Of a DNA stretch of 64,000 nucleotides, positions 38,041-48,952 are shown piece after piece; position 1 is the stretch's first letter; the number at the start of each line of letters is the position of its first letter. The stretch lies in NCBI RefSeq assembly GCF_001485435.1, contig NZ_BCMS01000002.1:214427-278426 (forward strand). The letters are read 5' to 3'. This stretch comes from Deinococcus grandis. Its GTDB lineage: Bacteria; Deinococcota; Deinococci; Deinococcales; Deinococcaceae. The position numbers and the translations under genes were made by a program. The notes beneath the pieces were generated by a model. It was not told where the DNA came from. It made no database searches and was given only the letters and a program-made list of their open reading frames with translations.

Positions 38041-38044
<4 letters not shown>
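37031..38044 (-). CDS. FecCD-family siderophore permease
   Basis: 337 residues with about nine to ten membrane helices. Family motifs: LDLRAPRIGVALLCGAMFAASG, GTIMQGVIRNPLASPDLIGVGAGAG in the second third helix region (partial motif NPLASPDLIG), NLGEDVATALG, the coupling region, and GFVGLLAPHLARLLVG. Its GTG start overlaps the stop of the binding-protein gene (GTGA), which fixes the start. Together with the permease at 39 kb it most likely forms a heterodimeric channel. Confidence 0.9.
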
Positions 38045-38997
<953 letters not shown>

Positions 38998-39012
38998 GGA
39001 ATGGCTCCGGTG

Positions 39013-39990
39013 TCAGCGTCGCCCGATGCGCCGGGCGAGCAGGATGAAGAAGGGGGACCCGGCTGCGGCGACCAGGATGCCGACCGGGGTCTCGGCGGGC
39101 CGGTCGATCACGCGGGCGGCCACGTCGGCCAGCGGCAGGAACGCCGCGCCCAGCAGCGTGGACAGCGGCAGCGAGACGCGGTGGTCCGCGCCGCCCAGCG
39201 CGCGCGCCGCGTGGGGGATGATCAGGCCCACGAAACCCACCGGGCCGACCACGCTGACCGATCCGGCGGCCAGCAGGACGCCCAGGCCGGTGATCAGGGT
39301 GCGGTCGCGTTCGGTGCGGGCGCCGAGGCTACGCGCGACGTCCTCACCCAGGGTCAGGACGTTCACGCGCGGCGCGAGGATCAGCCCGCCGATCAGGCCC
39401 GCGAGCAGCCACGGCGCGACCTGTCCCAGCTGCTCCCAGGTGCGGCCCGCCAGCGAGCCGGACAGGGCGAACAGCGCGCCCTGCGCGCGGTCCTCGAACA
39501 GCAGTTGCAGCGCGCGGGTCGCGGCGCCCGCTAGGGACGCCACCGCCACGCCCGCCAGCGCCAGCCGCAGCGGCGTCACGCCGATGGAGCGGGCCGCGCC
39601 GTAGGCCGCCAGGGCCGCGAGGCCCCCGCCCAGGAACGCCGCCGGGACGAACGCGGCCGCCGGGGCCGCGGGCAGGAACACGACCAGGATCAGGATGGCC
39701 AGGGCGCCGCCGGCCTCCACGCCCAGGATGCCCGGGTCGGCCAGCGGGTTGCGGGTGACGCCCTGCAGCAGCAGGCCCGAGACGGCCAGCGCCGCCCCGG
39801 CCAGCAGGGCGATCAGGGTGCGCGGCAGGCGCAGGGTGTGGATCACGAGGCTGTTCACGCTGTCGTCCGGGTGCAGCAGCAGCCGCGCGGTCTCATCCAG
39901 GGCAATGTCGCTGGCCCCCAGCGCCAGGGACAGCAGGCCCGCCAGCAGCGCGGCGAGCAGCGCCCCCAGGAGGATCAGGACGCGGGTCAC
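39013..39990 (-). CDS. FecCD-family siderophore permease
   Basis: 325 residues, about nine to ten helices. Motifs: TLRLPRTLIALLAGAALAVSG, LLLQGVTRNPLADPGILGVEAGG (core NPLADPGILGVE), TLGEDVARSLG and GFVGLIIPHAARALGG. It is a paralogue of the 37-kb permease, not a duplicate: sequence identity is confined to family motifs. The start ATG at 39990 follows the upstream gene after 88 bp. A heterodimer with the second permease is expected, as in FecC/FecD. Confidence 0.9.
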   Translation of the reverse strand: MTRVLILLGALLAALLAGLLSLALGASDIALDETARLLLHPDDSVNSLVIHTLRLPRTLIALLAGAALAVSGLLLQGVTRNPLADPGILGVEAGGALAILILVVFLPAAPAAAFVPAAFLGGGLAALAAYGAARSIGVTPLRLALAGVAVASLAGAATRALQLLFEDRAQGALFALSGSLAGRTWEQLGQVAPWLLAGLIGGLILAPRVNVLTLGEDVARSLGARTERDRTLITGLGVLLAAGSVSVVGPVGFVGLIIPHAARALGGADHRVSLPLSTLLGAAFLPLADVAARVIDRPAETPVGILVAAAGSPFFILLARRIGRR

Positions 39991-40078
39991 GGGGTGCTCC
40001 GGCGCGGGGGGTGGGTGGGGGCGGCGTCGGGCACGCGGGTGATTCTGGACCGGGTGGCGGCCCGGAATGCGGCGCGGC

Positions 40079-41029
40079 TCACAGTAGGGGGAGGGCCTGC
40101 GGGGCGGCCGGGTGAATCTCCATCTCGCCCAGAACGTACTGCCGCACCGGCGCGCGGTCGGGTTTGTGACTTGATCCGGGCAACAGGAGCGGTTCGGCGT
40201 CCGTGACGGCGGCGCGGTACGTCCGCGTGTGGCCCGCCACCGTGGCGGTCAGCGTGACGAGATCGCCGTCCACCTGCGCCTCCCGCTGGGCCGTGAGCCA
40301 GTCCCAGCCGTGCTGCACGAGCAGCGCCCGGTCGAGCACCTGCGCGCGCGCACTCAGGCCTGCGAAGCCGCGCAGGTGCCCGGCGACCTCGGCGGGGCTC
40401 AACTCGCGCCGCGCGACCTGCACGGCCAGCGCGGGCGTCAGGTGCGCCCACAGCAGGCCCGAGGGCAGCTCCACGGCCGTCGCGGCGAAGCGGTGGCCGC
40501 CGAAATGCCCGGTGCGCCACGCCCGTTCACCCGCATCCCGCAGCGCCGCGTGGACGGGCACGCCGTAGCGGCCGCAGGCGGCGTCCACGGTGCCGTGCGT
40601 GCAGACGTGCACGTCCGCGCCACGCTCCGGTGCCGGAACGGCCGCCCAGTCGCTCAGCCGCGCCGGTTCGATCAGCGTGTCGTGCAGCCCGCGCGCCCAC
40701 TCGGTCTGCGGCAGGTCCGAGGCGTAGTCCTGCCTGCAGTACCCGCCGGGGCCGCGCACGTAATGCCGCGCGCGCAGCGGCGCGCCGGGGGCCAGTGGCG
40801 CACTCATGAGCAGCCCGAAGCCCGCGCCGCTCGACTCGACCTTCTCGCGCAGCGCGGCAAACACCGCCGACTGCGCGGGCGTCCAGGTGTCCACGCTGCG
40901 CAGCTGCGCCCAGACGGGCACGTCCAGTTCCAGCACCGTCACCTCCGCCCAGTGGGGCGCGGTGCCGATGGGGTCCTCTCCGGACGCGCGGGACACGTCG
41001 GCGCAGAGGGTGATGCTTGTGCGGCTCAT
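40079..41029 (-). CDS. Sucrase/ferredoxin-like protein in the siderophore operon
   Basis: 316 residues of the Suc/Fer-like family, a thioredoxin-like fold related to [2Fe-2S] ferredoxins. The key stretch is VCTHGTVDAACGRYG, followed by FGGHRFAATAVELPSG and LWAHLTP, as in family members. The usual adjacent cysteine pair (DxCC) is DAAC here. I infer an iron-sulfur electron carrier or reductase that releases iron from imported siderophore; the operon position supports this. The ATG at 41029 was chosen 2 nt after the upstream stop; an extension to 41164 lies within the neighbour and is rejected. Confidence 0.8.
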   Translation of the reverse strand: MSRTSITLCADVSRASGEDPIGTAPHWAEVTVLELDVPVWAQLRSVDTWTPAQSAVFAALREKVESSGAGFGLLMSAPLAPGAPLRARHYVRGPGGYCRQDYASDLPQTEWARGLHDTLIEPARLSDWAAVPAPERGADVHVCTHGTVDAACGRYGVPVHAALRDAGERAWRTGHFGGHRFAATAVELPSGLLWAHLTPALAVQVARRELSPAEVAGHLRGFAGLSARAQVLDRALLVQHGWDWLTAQREAQVDGDLVTLTATVAGHTRTYRAAVTDAEPLLLPGSSHKPDRAPVRQYVLGEMEIHPAAPQALPLL

Positions 41030-41031
41030 GA

Positions 41032-41969
<938 letters not shown>

Positions 41970-41973
<4 letters not shown>

Positions 41974-42926
41974 TTCACCTTCTCCAGAATCAGCTTCGTC
42001 AGGGCAGGGCTGTCGCGCAGCGACACCAGCGGTCCGGCCCAGGGGCTGTTCGCCTCCTGGGTGTACACGACGGTCTGGCCTTTCAGGCGCTGCCCGACGG
42101 CGCTCTGCAGGAAGTCCTGCGCGCCGTTGTACTGCCCGCCGGGCGGGAAGACGATGACCAGGGTGTCCCTGCTCAGGGCCAGCAGCGCCTCGTCGCTGAC
42201 CACGCCGCCGACGCCCAGCACGTTCGCGTCGCCTTTCAGGCCGTCCTTGAAGCCCAGGGCGCGCACGTCGTCGATCAGGCGGGTCTTGGTGTACAGGTAC
42301 GTGCCGCCGCCCTTGAAGGGCGAGACGACCACGGCCTTCGGGTACTTCCGGAACACCCCGGCGGCCTGGAGGGCGCGCGCCCCGGCGCGGTTGGTGTCGG
42401 CGACCTGCTTGATGAGCTTCTCGGCCTGTTCCTGCTTGCCGAACACGCGGGCGAGGTCGCGCAGGCCCTTCTTCCAGTAGCCGCTGCCCTGTTCGCTGTA
42501 GCCCACGGTGGGCGCGATGCGGCTGAGCTGGGCGTAGTTGCCGTTCCCGGCCCAGGTGGCGCGGACGATCAGGTCGGGTGTCAGTTTCAGGATCGTTTCG
42601 AGGTTGGGTTGCGTCCAGTTGCCCACGAATGTCGCGCCGCTCAGGTCGCCGCGCGCGAGGAAGGTGCCCCGGATGCGTTCGGGTTTGATCTTCCCGTCGG
42701 CGGTGAGGTCGCCGGGGCCGAGCATGGCGCTGCCGACGCCCACGAGGCGGCTGCTGACGCCCAGCGCGTAGATCCAGCCCAGGGCTTCCTCGTCCAGCGC
42801 GACGATGCGGGTGGGGTTGAGCGGCACGGTGGCCGCGCCCTCGTCGTGCTTGAGGGTGAGGGTGGCGGGGGCGGCCAGGGCGGCGCTGCCCAGGGCCAGG
42901 GTGGTCAGGAGGGTCCGGCGGAACAT
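41970..42926 (-). CDS. Siderophore-binding periplasmic protein 3
   Basis: 318 residues with signal peptide RTLLTTLALGSAALAA. Binding-protein motifs: RIVALDEEALGWIYALGVSSRLVG, QPNLETILKLTPDLIVRA, YAQLSRIAPTVGYSEQ and a C-lobe with ALLALSRDTLVIVFPPGG. First gene of the iron operon. The ATG at 42926 sits exactly 7 nt after a TAGGGT -10 box, giving a leaderless transcript; GTG at 42935 is inside that box and rejected. Confidence 0.88.
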
Positions 42927-42933
42927 GCGGCTC

Positions 42934-42962
42934 ACCCTAGTTAATCCGAGCGGAATAGTCAA
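42934..42962 (-). promoter_or_regulatory. Promoter of the siderophore operon
   Basis: TTGACT (-35, 42957-42962) and TAGGGT (-10, 42934-42939) separated by exactly 17 bp, with the ATG 7 nt after the -10. The flank is AT-rich (GATGATAAAAC); I cannot identify a clean Fur or DtxR box. Confidence 0.75.
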
Positions 42963-43055
42963 GTTTTATCATCATGTCGTCTACCCCCACCGGAGGACAC
43001 CCGTCATGTGAGGTTTCATATCGTGCAGCACGCCCCACGCGTCACACCATGACGC

Positions 43056-43298
43056 ATGCTCGACCTCTCCCCTGACGCGGCGCAGCACCTGCGGAAGGCC
43101 GCCCGCCTCAACGACTCCGAAGCGTACACCCTGCGAGCCCAGGCCGACGCCGCCCCCACCCCCGCCGTCCGCGAAGCCCTGATGGCCCTCGCCGACCGCC
43201 ACCTGCGCCTCGCCGTGCACCAGCGCCAGCTGGCCCGCGCCATGGACGACGCCCGCACCACCGGCCGCCACGGCGCCGAATTCTCCAGAAGCGCCTGA
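43056..43298 (+). CDS. Small helical protein of unknown function
   Basis: 80 residues, entirely helical in character and rich in Ala, Arg and Leu (LSPDAAQHLRKAARLNDSEA, ALMALADRHLRLAVHQRQLA). No membrane segment, no cysteine. It lies divergent to the iron operon and convergent with the beta-galactosidase. The amphipathic pattern suggests a helical bundle or a small binding protein. I recognise no family. Codon usage is normal for the region, supporting a real gene. Confidence 0.6.
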   Translation: MLDLSPDAAQHLRKAARLNDSEAYTLRAQADAAPTPAVREALMALADRHLRLAVHQRQLARAMDDARTTGRHGAEFSRSA

Positions 43299-43356
43299 CC
43301 AGCCCACCGGGGCCGTCCACGCCGCAGAGCGGTTGGGCGGCACCGGCACATGTGGA

Positions 43357-45402
43357 TCAGGTGGGGATGGATGCCGCTGCGCGCGCCGTCAGCTCATGCA
43401 GGCTGAAGTCGACCGGGACACGCAGGAGGGCAGCGTCCGTGGGGTGCAGCGTGACGCTGGCACGCGGCTGGCCGCTCCGGGCGTCCGACGCCTGCGGCAC
43501 CTGCACGGTCACGGCCTGCGGACCGAAGTGGATCAGGTGCAGCAGCCGCCCGTCCCCGGTGTCGCTGAGCGTCACGTCCAGGCCGTCGGGCAACTCGGCT
43601 ATCGCCACCCCCGCTCCCTGAAGGGCGCCGCGCAGCAGGTCCGTCAGCGCCGCCGCGTCAGGGCGGGTGGAGAGGTAGTACGCGTAGCCCTGCCCGAAGG
43701 CGTGGCGGGTCACGGCGGGCTGCCCGGCGATGAAGTCCGCCTCGTACGTGGCGAGCACCTCCGCGCTGTCGGCATGTAGCACCTCGGTCCACTCGGTGAC
43801 CGGTGTAACGCGACCGTCGGCCCACCGGACCTCACGCTCCTCGCCAGTCTGGAGGGGGGCCCATTCCTCCACCCAGGCGCCCAGCACGTCCTGCAGGAGG
43901 CCCGGGTACCCGCCGGGCACGACGTGATCGTCGCCGTCCACGACGCCGCTGTACGGCCCCATGACGAGCGTGCCGCCGCCCTCCACGAACGCGCGGATGC
44001 CCTGTGCCGCGTCCGGCGTCAGGAGGTACTGCTGCGGGAGGGTCACGGCGCGGTAGCCGCTCAGGTCGGCTTCCGGGTGCACGAAGTCCACGTTCACGCC
44101 CAGGGACCGCAGCGCCGCGTACCACGCGCCCACCACGGGCAGCAGCGGCGTCACGGCCGGCTGGCTGGCCTGCGACAGCGCCCACCAGGAGTGCCAGTCG
44201 AACATCACCGCCACGTCGGCCTTCACGCGCGCGCCGCGCAGGAAGTCCAGCCCCCTGAGTTCCTGCCCGAGGTCGCGCGCCTCCCGCCACACCCGGGAGC
44301 GTTCGGGCGGCACGTGGCCGACCAGGGCGCTGTGGTACTTCTCGGCGCCCGCCACGGACTGCCGCCACTGGAAGAACTGGATGCCGTCCGCGCCGCGCGC
44401 CAGGGCCTGCAGGCTCAGGGCGCGCATCAGGCCCGGGCGTTTGGGCGCGTTGCGTTCGCGCCAGTTCACGGCGCTCGTCGCCTGCTCCATCAGCAGCCAG
44501 CGCTGCCCGCCACGCAGGGAGCGCGTCAGGTCGAACACCATGCCCGCCTCCAGGTGCGGGGCCGCGCCCGCCGGGTCGGGGTAGACGTCCACGGCGGCGA
44601 CGTCCTCCTCCTGCGCCCAGCGGAAGTAGTCCAGGCCCGGCAGGAAGCCCAGGAAATTCGTGGTCACGGGAATGTCCGGCGTGACCTCGCGCAGCACCTC
44701 GACCTCCGCGCGGTGCAATTCGAGGATGTTGTCGCTGGAGAAGCGCCGCCAGTCGAGGCCCTGGCTGGGGTTCGGGAAGCTGGGCGCGCGGCGGGGCGGC
44801 TGCACCTCGGCCCAGTCGCCGTAGCGCTGCGACCAGAAGGCGGTGCCCCAGGCGCGGTTCAGCTCAATCAGCGTCCCGTAGCGGGCGCGCAGCCACTCGC
44901 GGAAGCGCGCGGCGCACTGCGCGCAGTAGCACTGATCGATGTGGCAGCCGTACTCGTTGTTCACGTGCCACAGCCGCAACGCCGGGTGCGTGCCGTAGCG
45001 CTCGGCGACCGTGCGGGCCAGCCGGACGCTCAGCGCGCGGTAGTGCGGGTCGCTCGGGCAGTACAGCTGCCGCGCACCGACCTCCAGCCGCACGCCGTCC
45101 ACCGTCACCGGGCGCGAGTCCGGGTACGCCAGCGACAGCCAGGGTGGGGGAGAGGCGGTCGCCGTAGCGAGGTTCACCCGCACGCCCCCCCCGTGCAGCA
45201 GGTTCATGATCTCGTCCAGCCAGCCGAACTCGAACGCCCCCTCGCGCGGTTCGAGCTGCGCCCAGGAGAAGATGCCCAGCGACACGAGGTTCACCCCCGC
45301 CTCCCCCATCAGGCGGACGTCCTCACGCCAGACCTCGCGCGGCCACTGCTCGGGATTGTAATCGGCGCCGTACGCGAGCGCGCCCAGATCGAAGTGGGGC
45401 AT
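43357..45402 (-). CDS. Beta-galactosidase, glycoside hydrolase family 42
   Basis: 681 residues, cytoplasmic. The GH42 barrel starts GADYNPEQWP. The acid/base Glu is E150 in WHVNNEYG and the nucleophile is E306 in LLMEQATS. A structural zinc site is formed by C115, C158, C160 and C163 (CYCAQC), as in the Thermus enzyme. The trimerisation domain (about 390-600) and the C-terminal beta domain are complete. It ends a sugar operon: binding protein, two permeases, then this enzyme 2 bp after the second permease. It probably hydrolyses imported galactosides. Confidence 0.92.
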   Translation of the reverse strand: MPHFDLGALAYGADYNPEQWPREVWREDVRLMGEAGVNLVSLGIFSWAQLEPREGAFEFGWLDEIMNLLHGGGVRVNLATATASPPPWLSLAYPDSRPVTVDGVRLEVGARQLYCPSDPHYRALSVRLARTVAERYGTHPALRLWHVNNEYGCHIDQCYCAQCAARFREWLRARYGTLIELNRAWGTAFWSQRYGDWAEVQPPRRAPSFPNPSQGLDWRRFSSDNILELHRAEVEVLREVTPDIPVTTNFLGFLPGLDYFRWAQEEDVAAVDVYPDPAGAAPHLEAGMVFDLTRSLRGGQRWLLMEQATSAVNWRERNAPKRPGLMRALSLQALARGADGIQFFQWRQSVAGAEKYHSALVGHVPPERSRVWREARDLGQELRGLDFLRGARVKADVAVMFDWHSWWALSQASQPAVTPLLPVVGAWYAALRSLGVNVDFVHPEADLSGYRAVTLPQQYLLTPDAAQGIRAFVEGGGTLVMGPYSGVVDGDDHVVPGGYPGLLQDVLGAWVEEWAPLQTGEEREVRWADGRVTPVTEWTEVLHADSAEVLATYEADFIAGQPAVTRHAFGQGYAYYLSTRPDAAALTDLLRGALQGAGVAIAELPDGLDVTLSDTGDGRLLHLIHFGPQAVTVQVPQASDARSGQPRASVTLHPTDAALLRVPVDFSLHELTARAAASIPT

Positions 45403-45403
45403 C

Positions 45404-46285
45404 TCAGTCCTTGACCGCGCCGCCCGCGATGCCCGCCACGAAGTGACGCTGCAACGCGAGGAACACCATCAGGAACGGCACGGTGGCGATCGCGGTGCCG
45501 ACCATGATCCCGCCCCACGACACGCGCGTCAGGCCCACCAGGGTGCCCAGCGCGACTGGCATGGTGTAGCTGTCCTTCTGCGTCAGGACGATCAGCGGCC
45601 ACAGGTAGTCGTTCCAGCTGGCCAGGAACAGCAGGATCGCCAGGGCGGCCAGCGCGGGGCGCACGACCGGCAGCGCGATCTGCCAGAAGATGCGCGGCTC
45701 GCTCGCGCCGTCGATGCGCGCGGCGGCCAGCAGGTCGTCCGGGACCGTCTGGAACGCCTGACGCATGTAGAAGATCCCGATGGTGTTCGCCAGGGTCGGC
45801 AGGATCACCGCCCAGTAGGTGTTGCTCATCTTCAGGTCACGGGCGACCAGGATGAACTGCGGGATGATCGTCACGAACGTCGGGATGGTCAGCGTCGCCA
45901 GGATCAACCCGAACAGGAGGTTGCGGCCCGGGAAGGTGTACTTCGCGAAGGCGAAGCCCGCCAGACTGGTCAGCAGCATGCTCAGCAGCGTGTATGCCAC
46001 CGAGATCACGGTGCTGTTCCCCAGCGCCCGCAGGAAGTTCGTGTCGGCCTGCAGGCCGTCGAAGTTCTCCCTGAAGGCCCCGCCGAACCACAGGGGCGGG
46101 TTGGGGCTGAAGATCGCGGTTTCCGGGTGGGTGGAGAACACCAGCATGATCCACAGCGGCGCGAGGAACAGCAGCGCCAGCGGAATCAGCGCGAGGTGCA
46201 GCCACACGGCACTGACGCGGTCACGGGCGGCCTTGCCGCGCATGGGACGCGCGGCGGGAGCCGGGGCGGGTTTGATGGCGGTCAT
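45404..46285 (-). CDS. Sugar ABC transporter permease (MalG-like)
   Basis: 293 residues with six membrane helices and the EAA coupling loop around DDLLAAARIDGASEPRIFWQIALP. Family typical ASWNDYLWPLIVL follows. The Pro/Ala-rich basic N-terminus is cytoplasmic. The ATG at 46285 overlaps the stop of the other permease (ATGA), which fixes the start. It pairs with that permease as a heterodimer for oligosaccharide import. Confidence 0.9.
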   Translation of the reverse strand: MTAIKPAPAPAARPMRGKAARDRVSAVWLHLALIPLALLFLAPLWIMLVFSTHPETAIFSPNPPLWFGGAFRENFDGLQADTNFLRALGNSTVISVAYTLLSMLLTSLAGFAFAKYTFPGRNLLFGLILATLTIPTFVTIIPQFILVARDLKMSNTYWAVILPTLANTIGIFYMRQAFQTVPDDLLAAARIDGASEPRIFWQIALPVVRPALAALAILLFLASWNDYLWPLIVLTQKDSYTMPVALGTLVGLTRVSWGGIMVGTAIATVPFLMVFLALQRHFVAGIAGGAVKD

Positions 46286-47172
46286 GAGTCCCTCCCGAAC
46301 AGGCGCAGCTGCGCGAAGCTGAACACGGCGGCCAGCGCGGCCACGGCGTACGCGATGGCACTGGCGTACCCGAAGTTGAACGACCGGAAGCCCTGCTGGT
46401 ACAGGTACGTGCCCAGCGTCATGGTGGCGTTGCCGGGCCCGCTGTTGGTGATCAGCGCGGGTTCGGTGAACAGTTGCAGCGTGCCGATCACGCTGAGCAC
46501 GATGCAGAACAGCAGCGTGGGCCGCAGCAGCGGCAGGGTCATCTTCCAGAACTGCTGCCAGGGCGTCGCGCCGTCGATGGCGGCGGCCTCGTACACGTCC
46601 TCGGGGATACCCTGCAGGCCCGCGAGCAGGATGATCGCGTTGTACCCGGTCCAGCGCCACGTCATGGCCAGGATGATCACGGCCATGGCGGGTCCCGGCT
46701 GATTCAGCCAGTCCACCTCGGGCAGCCCGACGCCGGCCAGGGCGCGGTTCACGATGCCGAACTCGCCGTTGAACAGCAGGCGGAACACCGCCGAGTACGC
46801 CACGGTCCCCACCACCAGCGGCGCGAAGAACGCGAAGCGGAAGAGGCCACGCGCGCGCAGCAGTCGGCTGTTCAGCGCGACGGCCAGCATGGTCGCCAGG
46901 GACAGCATCAGCGGCACCTGGATCACCAGGATGATCACGGTGTTTTTCAGCGCGGTGCGGAAGAACTCGTCGGTCAGCAGGCGCTGCCAGTTGCTCAGGC
47001 CGTAGCCGGCCGCCGCGCCCAGGCGGGAATCCTTGAAGCTCATCAGGAAGGAACTCACGATCGGCCACGCCCAGAAGGTCGCGAAAATCAGCAGGTACGG
47101 CAGGATGAACAGGTACGGGGCCAGGGGCACGCGCGGGCGGCGCCGGGGCGCAGGGTTGGGCACGGTCGTCAT
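46282..47172 (-). CDS. Sugar ABC transporter permease (MalF/LacF-like)
   Basis: 296 residues with six helices; PYLFILPYLLIFATFWAWPIV forms the first (segment cited in part). The EAA loop is EDVYEAAAIDGATPWQQFWKMTLP. It follows the binding-protein gene after a 280-bp gap that holds repeat copy 5. No ATPase is encoded in the operon, so a shared MsmK/UgpC-type ATPase elsewhere must serve this importer. Confidence 0.9.
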   Translation of the reverse strand: MTTVPNPAPRRRPRVPLAPYLFILPYLLIFATFWAWPIVSSFLMSFKDSRLGAAAGYGLSNWQRLLTDEFFRTALKNTVIILVIQVPLMLSLATMLAVALNSRLLRARGLFRFAFFAPLVVGTVAYSAVFRLLFNGEFGIVNRALAGVGLPEVDWLNQPGPAMAVIILAMTWRWTGYNAIILLAGLQGIPEDVYEAAAIDGATPWQQFWKMTLPLLRPTLLFCIVLSVIGTLQLFTEPALITNSGPGNATMTLGTYLYQQGFRSFNFGYASAIAYAVAALAAVFSFAQLRLFGRDS

Positions 47173-47317
47173 GGGGTCCTCACTGGAACAAGTGGGGGCC
47201 GGATTCGCGGTCGCCGGGTGTGGCGGCGCGCTTCCGGCCCTGGAGGCGGCGAAACGAACTGAGGGCGGAGAGAACCTGCGGGCGGCGCGTCAGCGGGCGG
47301 TCGCCCGCACGGGGCTT
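47173..47317. other. Intercistronic spacer before repeat copy 5
   Basis: About 145 bp of the gap between binding protein and permease. It contains the ribosome site region of the permease but no gene and no recognisable promoter. Confidence 0.5.
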
Positions 47318-47452
47318 ATACGGATTCCGTTTGTTTCGCTGACAATCCGGAACTTCACCGGATTGCCAGCTCCACGTCCGGAAACCGCTTTGCTCCTTCT
47401 CGCATCCGCTCGGGTTGAAAGATTTTGCAAACCTTTCAACCGGAGTCCGTAT
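47318..47452 (+). repeat. Structured intergenic repeat, copy 5
   Basis: Full copy between the binding-protein and permease genes. Its last T is the first plus-strand base of the TTA stop of the binding protein. Position recalls the REP element between malE and malF in E. coli, which protects the upstream message. Confidence 0.92.
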
Positions 47453-48720
47453 TACTTCGCGACGGGCAGGCCGGTGGCGGCGCTGATCTTCTTCGCGGCG
47501 TCGTTCAGGGCGTCCTGGGCGGTCTTGTACTTGCCCTTGATGTAGTCGGCCTGCACGACGATCATGACCTGACGGGCGTCCTGGAAGTACTGGGTGCCGC
47601 GCGCGGCGGGCACGTCGCCCAGCGTGTCGAGGATGGTCTTCCACACCGTCTGGTTGCCCCAGTAGGGCTGCTTCTGGTTGACGTAGGCGTCCTTGCTGGC
47701 AGTCAGGAGGCTGGGGACCAGACCCTGGCTCCTGAGCATGGTGACCTGACCGTTCGTGGTGGCCAGGGCGTTTTCCATGAAGGCGTACGCGGCGGCCTTG
47801 TTCTTGCTGCTGCTGGGCAGGGCCAGGGCCGAGCCGCCCAGGTTGCTGGCGCGCACGCCACCGGCTTTGCTTGCGGGCATGGGGTACACGCCCCACTTGC
47901 CGGACTGGTCGGCGGCGTTCGTGCGGATGGTGCCCTCGTACCACGCGCCGAACATGGCGCTCGCCAGGCGGTTGGCCTTGAAGGCGGTGATCTGGCCGCC
48001 CCAGTCGCTGGTCATGACGACGTCATTGGCGAAGAGCTTCTTGACGGTGTCCAGCGCCTGCACGCAGCCGCTCTTGGCGATGGTGATCTGCGAGGCGGTG
48101 TTGTCGAAGTAGAAGCAGCCGTTCTGGTTGGCGAGCATGCGGAACCACTCGTCGTCCTGGCCGTTGCCGATGGCGCCCATCTTGACCTTGCCGCCGAACT
48201 TCGCGTTGACCTTCTTGCCCGCGGCGATGAAGTCGTCCCAGGTCTTGATGGCGGTCGGGTTCACGCCCGCCTGCTGGTACAGGTCGCGGCGGTAGAAGAT
48301 CACGACGGGGCCGGAATCCCAGGGCATGGCGTAGCGCTTGTTGCCGACGGTCAGTTCCGTCCACTTGAAGGCGGGGAAGCTCTTGGCGTACTTGTTGGCG
48401 CCCAGGGTGTTCAGGTCGGTGAAGCAGTCGGGGAAGCGCGCCCAGAACACTTCGGCCTCGTTGTTCTCGATGGAGTACACGTCGGGCATGTCGGCGCCGC
48501 CCGCCGCGCAGCCGGCCAGGCCGCGGTCGTAGACGTTCTGGTTCCCCAGGTCGACGACGTTGACCTTCACGTTGGGGTACTTCTTGTTGAAGCTGGGGAT
48601 GGTGCTTTCCAGCGCCTTGGCGGCGGCGTCCCAGGACCAGACGGTCACGGTGCCGGAGAGGCTCTGCGCGGAGGCGGCGCTGGCGAGGGCAAGGGCGGTG
48701 ATCAGGGCAAGTTTTTTCAT
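47452..48720 (-). CDS. Sugar ABC transporter substrate-binding protein
   Basis: 422 residues with signal peptide KKLALITALALASAASAQ. MalE-like fold: GTVTVWSWDAAAKALESTIP, FNKKYPNVKVNVVD, a clamp of Trp and acidic residues, and SKNKAAAYAFMENALAT in the C-lobe. First gene of the galactoside operon. AGGAGA precedes the ATG. Expression should exceed the permeases; the following repeat could help this. Two AACCGGTT operators lie upstream, one between the probable -10 (TACAGT, 48784-48789) and -35, so repression by the LacI-family neighbour is likely. Confidence 0.9.
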   Translation of the reverse strand: MKKLALITALALASAASAQSLSGTVTVWSWDAAAKALESTIPSFNKKYPNVKVNVVDLGNQNVYDRGLAGCAAGGADMPDVYSIENNEAEVFWARFPDCFTDLNTLGANKYAKSFPAFKWTELTVGNKRYAMPWDSGPVVIFYRRDLYQQAGVNPTAIKTWDDFIAAGKKVNAKFGGKVKMGAIGNGQDDEWFRMLANQNGCFYFDNTASQITIAKSGCVQALDTVKKLFANDVVMTSDWGGQITAFKANRLASAMFGAWYEGTIRTNAADQSGKWGVYPMPASKAGGVRASNLGGSALALPSSSKNKAAAYAFMENALATTNGQVTMLRSQGLVPSLLTASKDAYVNQKQPYWGNQTVWKTILDTLGDVPAARGTQYFQDARQVMIVVQADYIKGKYKTAQDALNDAAKKISAATGLPVAK

Positions 48721-48747
48721 GGCGTCTCCTGGAGGGACGAGGCGGGT

Positions 48748-48755
48748 AACCGGTT
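48748..48755. promoter_or_regulatory. LacI-family operator 1 (AACCGGTT)
   Basis: Palindrome in the context GTAACCGGTTGC, 28 bp upstream of the binding-protein ATG and downstream of its probable start site. It repeats the word at 48792 and 48927. Confidence 0.8.
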
Positions 48756-48791
48756 GCCGCATGATGACGCACGCCGACTTCAGACTGTAGT

Positions 48792-48799
48792 AACCGGTT
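48792..48799. promoter_or_regulatory. LacI-family operator 2 (AACCGGTT)
   Basis: Palindrome in AGTAACCGGTTTC, just upstream of a TACAGT -10 box for the binding-protein operon; 44 bp from operator 1, allowing looping. Confidence 0.82.
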
Positions 48800-48926
48800 T
48801 CTGAATGACAGTGAAGTGAGGTGGACACCGTGCAGGACGAGGTGTGAATCAGGTGGGCGCTGCGGCGGGCGCCTGTGTCCATACGGACGGGTTTACTTGT
48901 GATACATCTGGAGCATACATTTGAGT

Positions 48927-48934
48927 AACCGGTT
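48927..48934. promoter_or_regulatory. LacI-family operator 3, autoregulatory
   Basis: AGTAACCGGTTTC again, placed over the expected +1 of the regulator's own promoter (TACATT, 48916-48921) and 5 nt before its ribosome site. Confidence 0.82.
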
Positions 48935-48952
48935 TCGCAAGGGGGGAACACC

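Noticed and set aside
42940..42990. Fur- or DtxR-type iron box upstream of the siderophore operon
   Set aside because: The AT-rich GATGATAAAAC stretch is suggestive but shows no adequate inverted symmetry.
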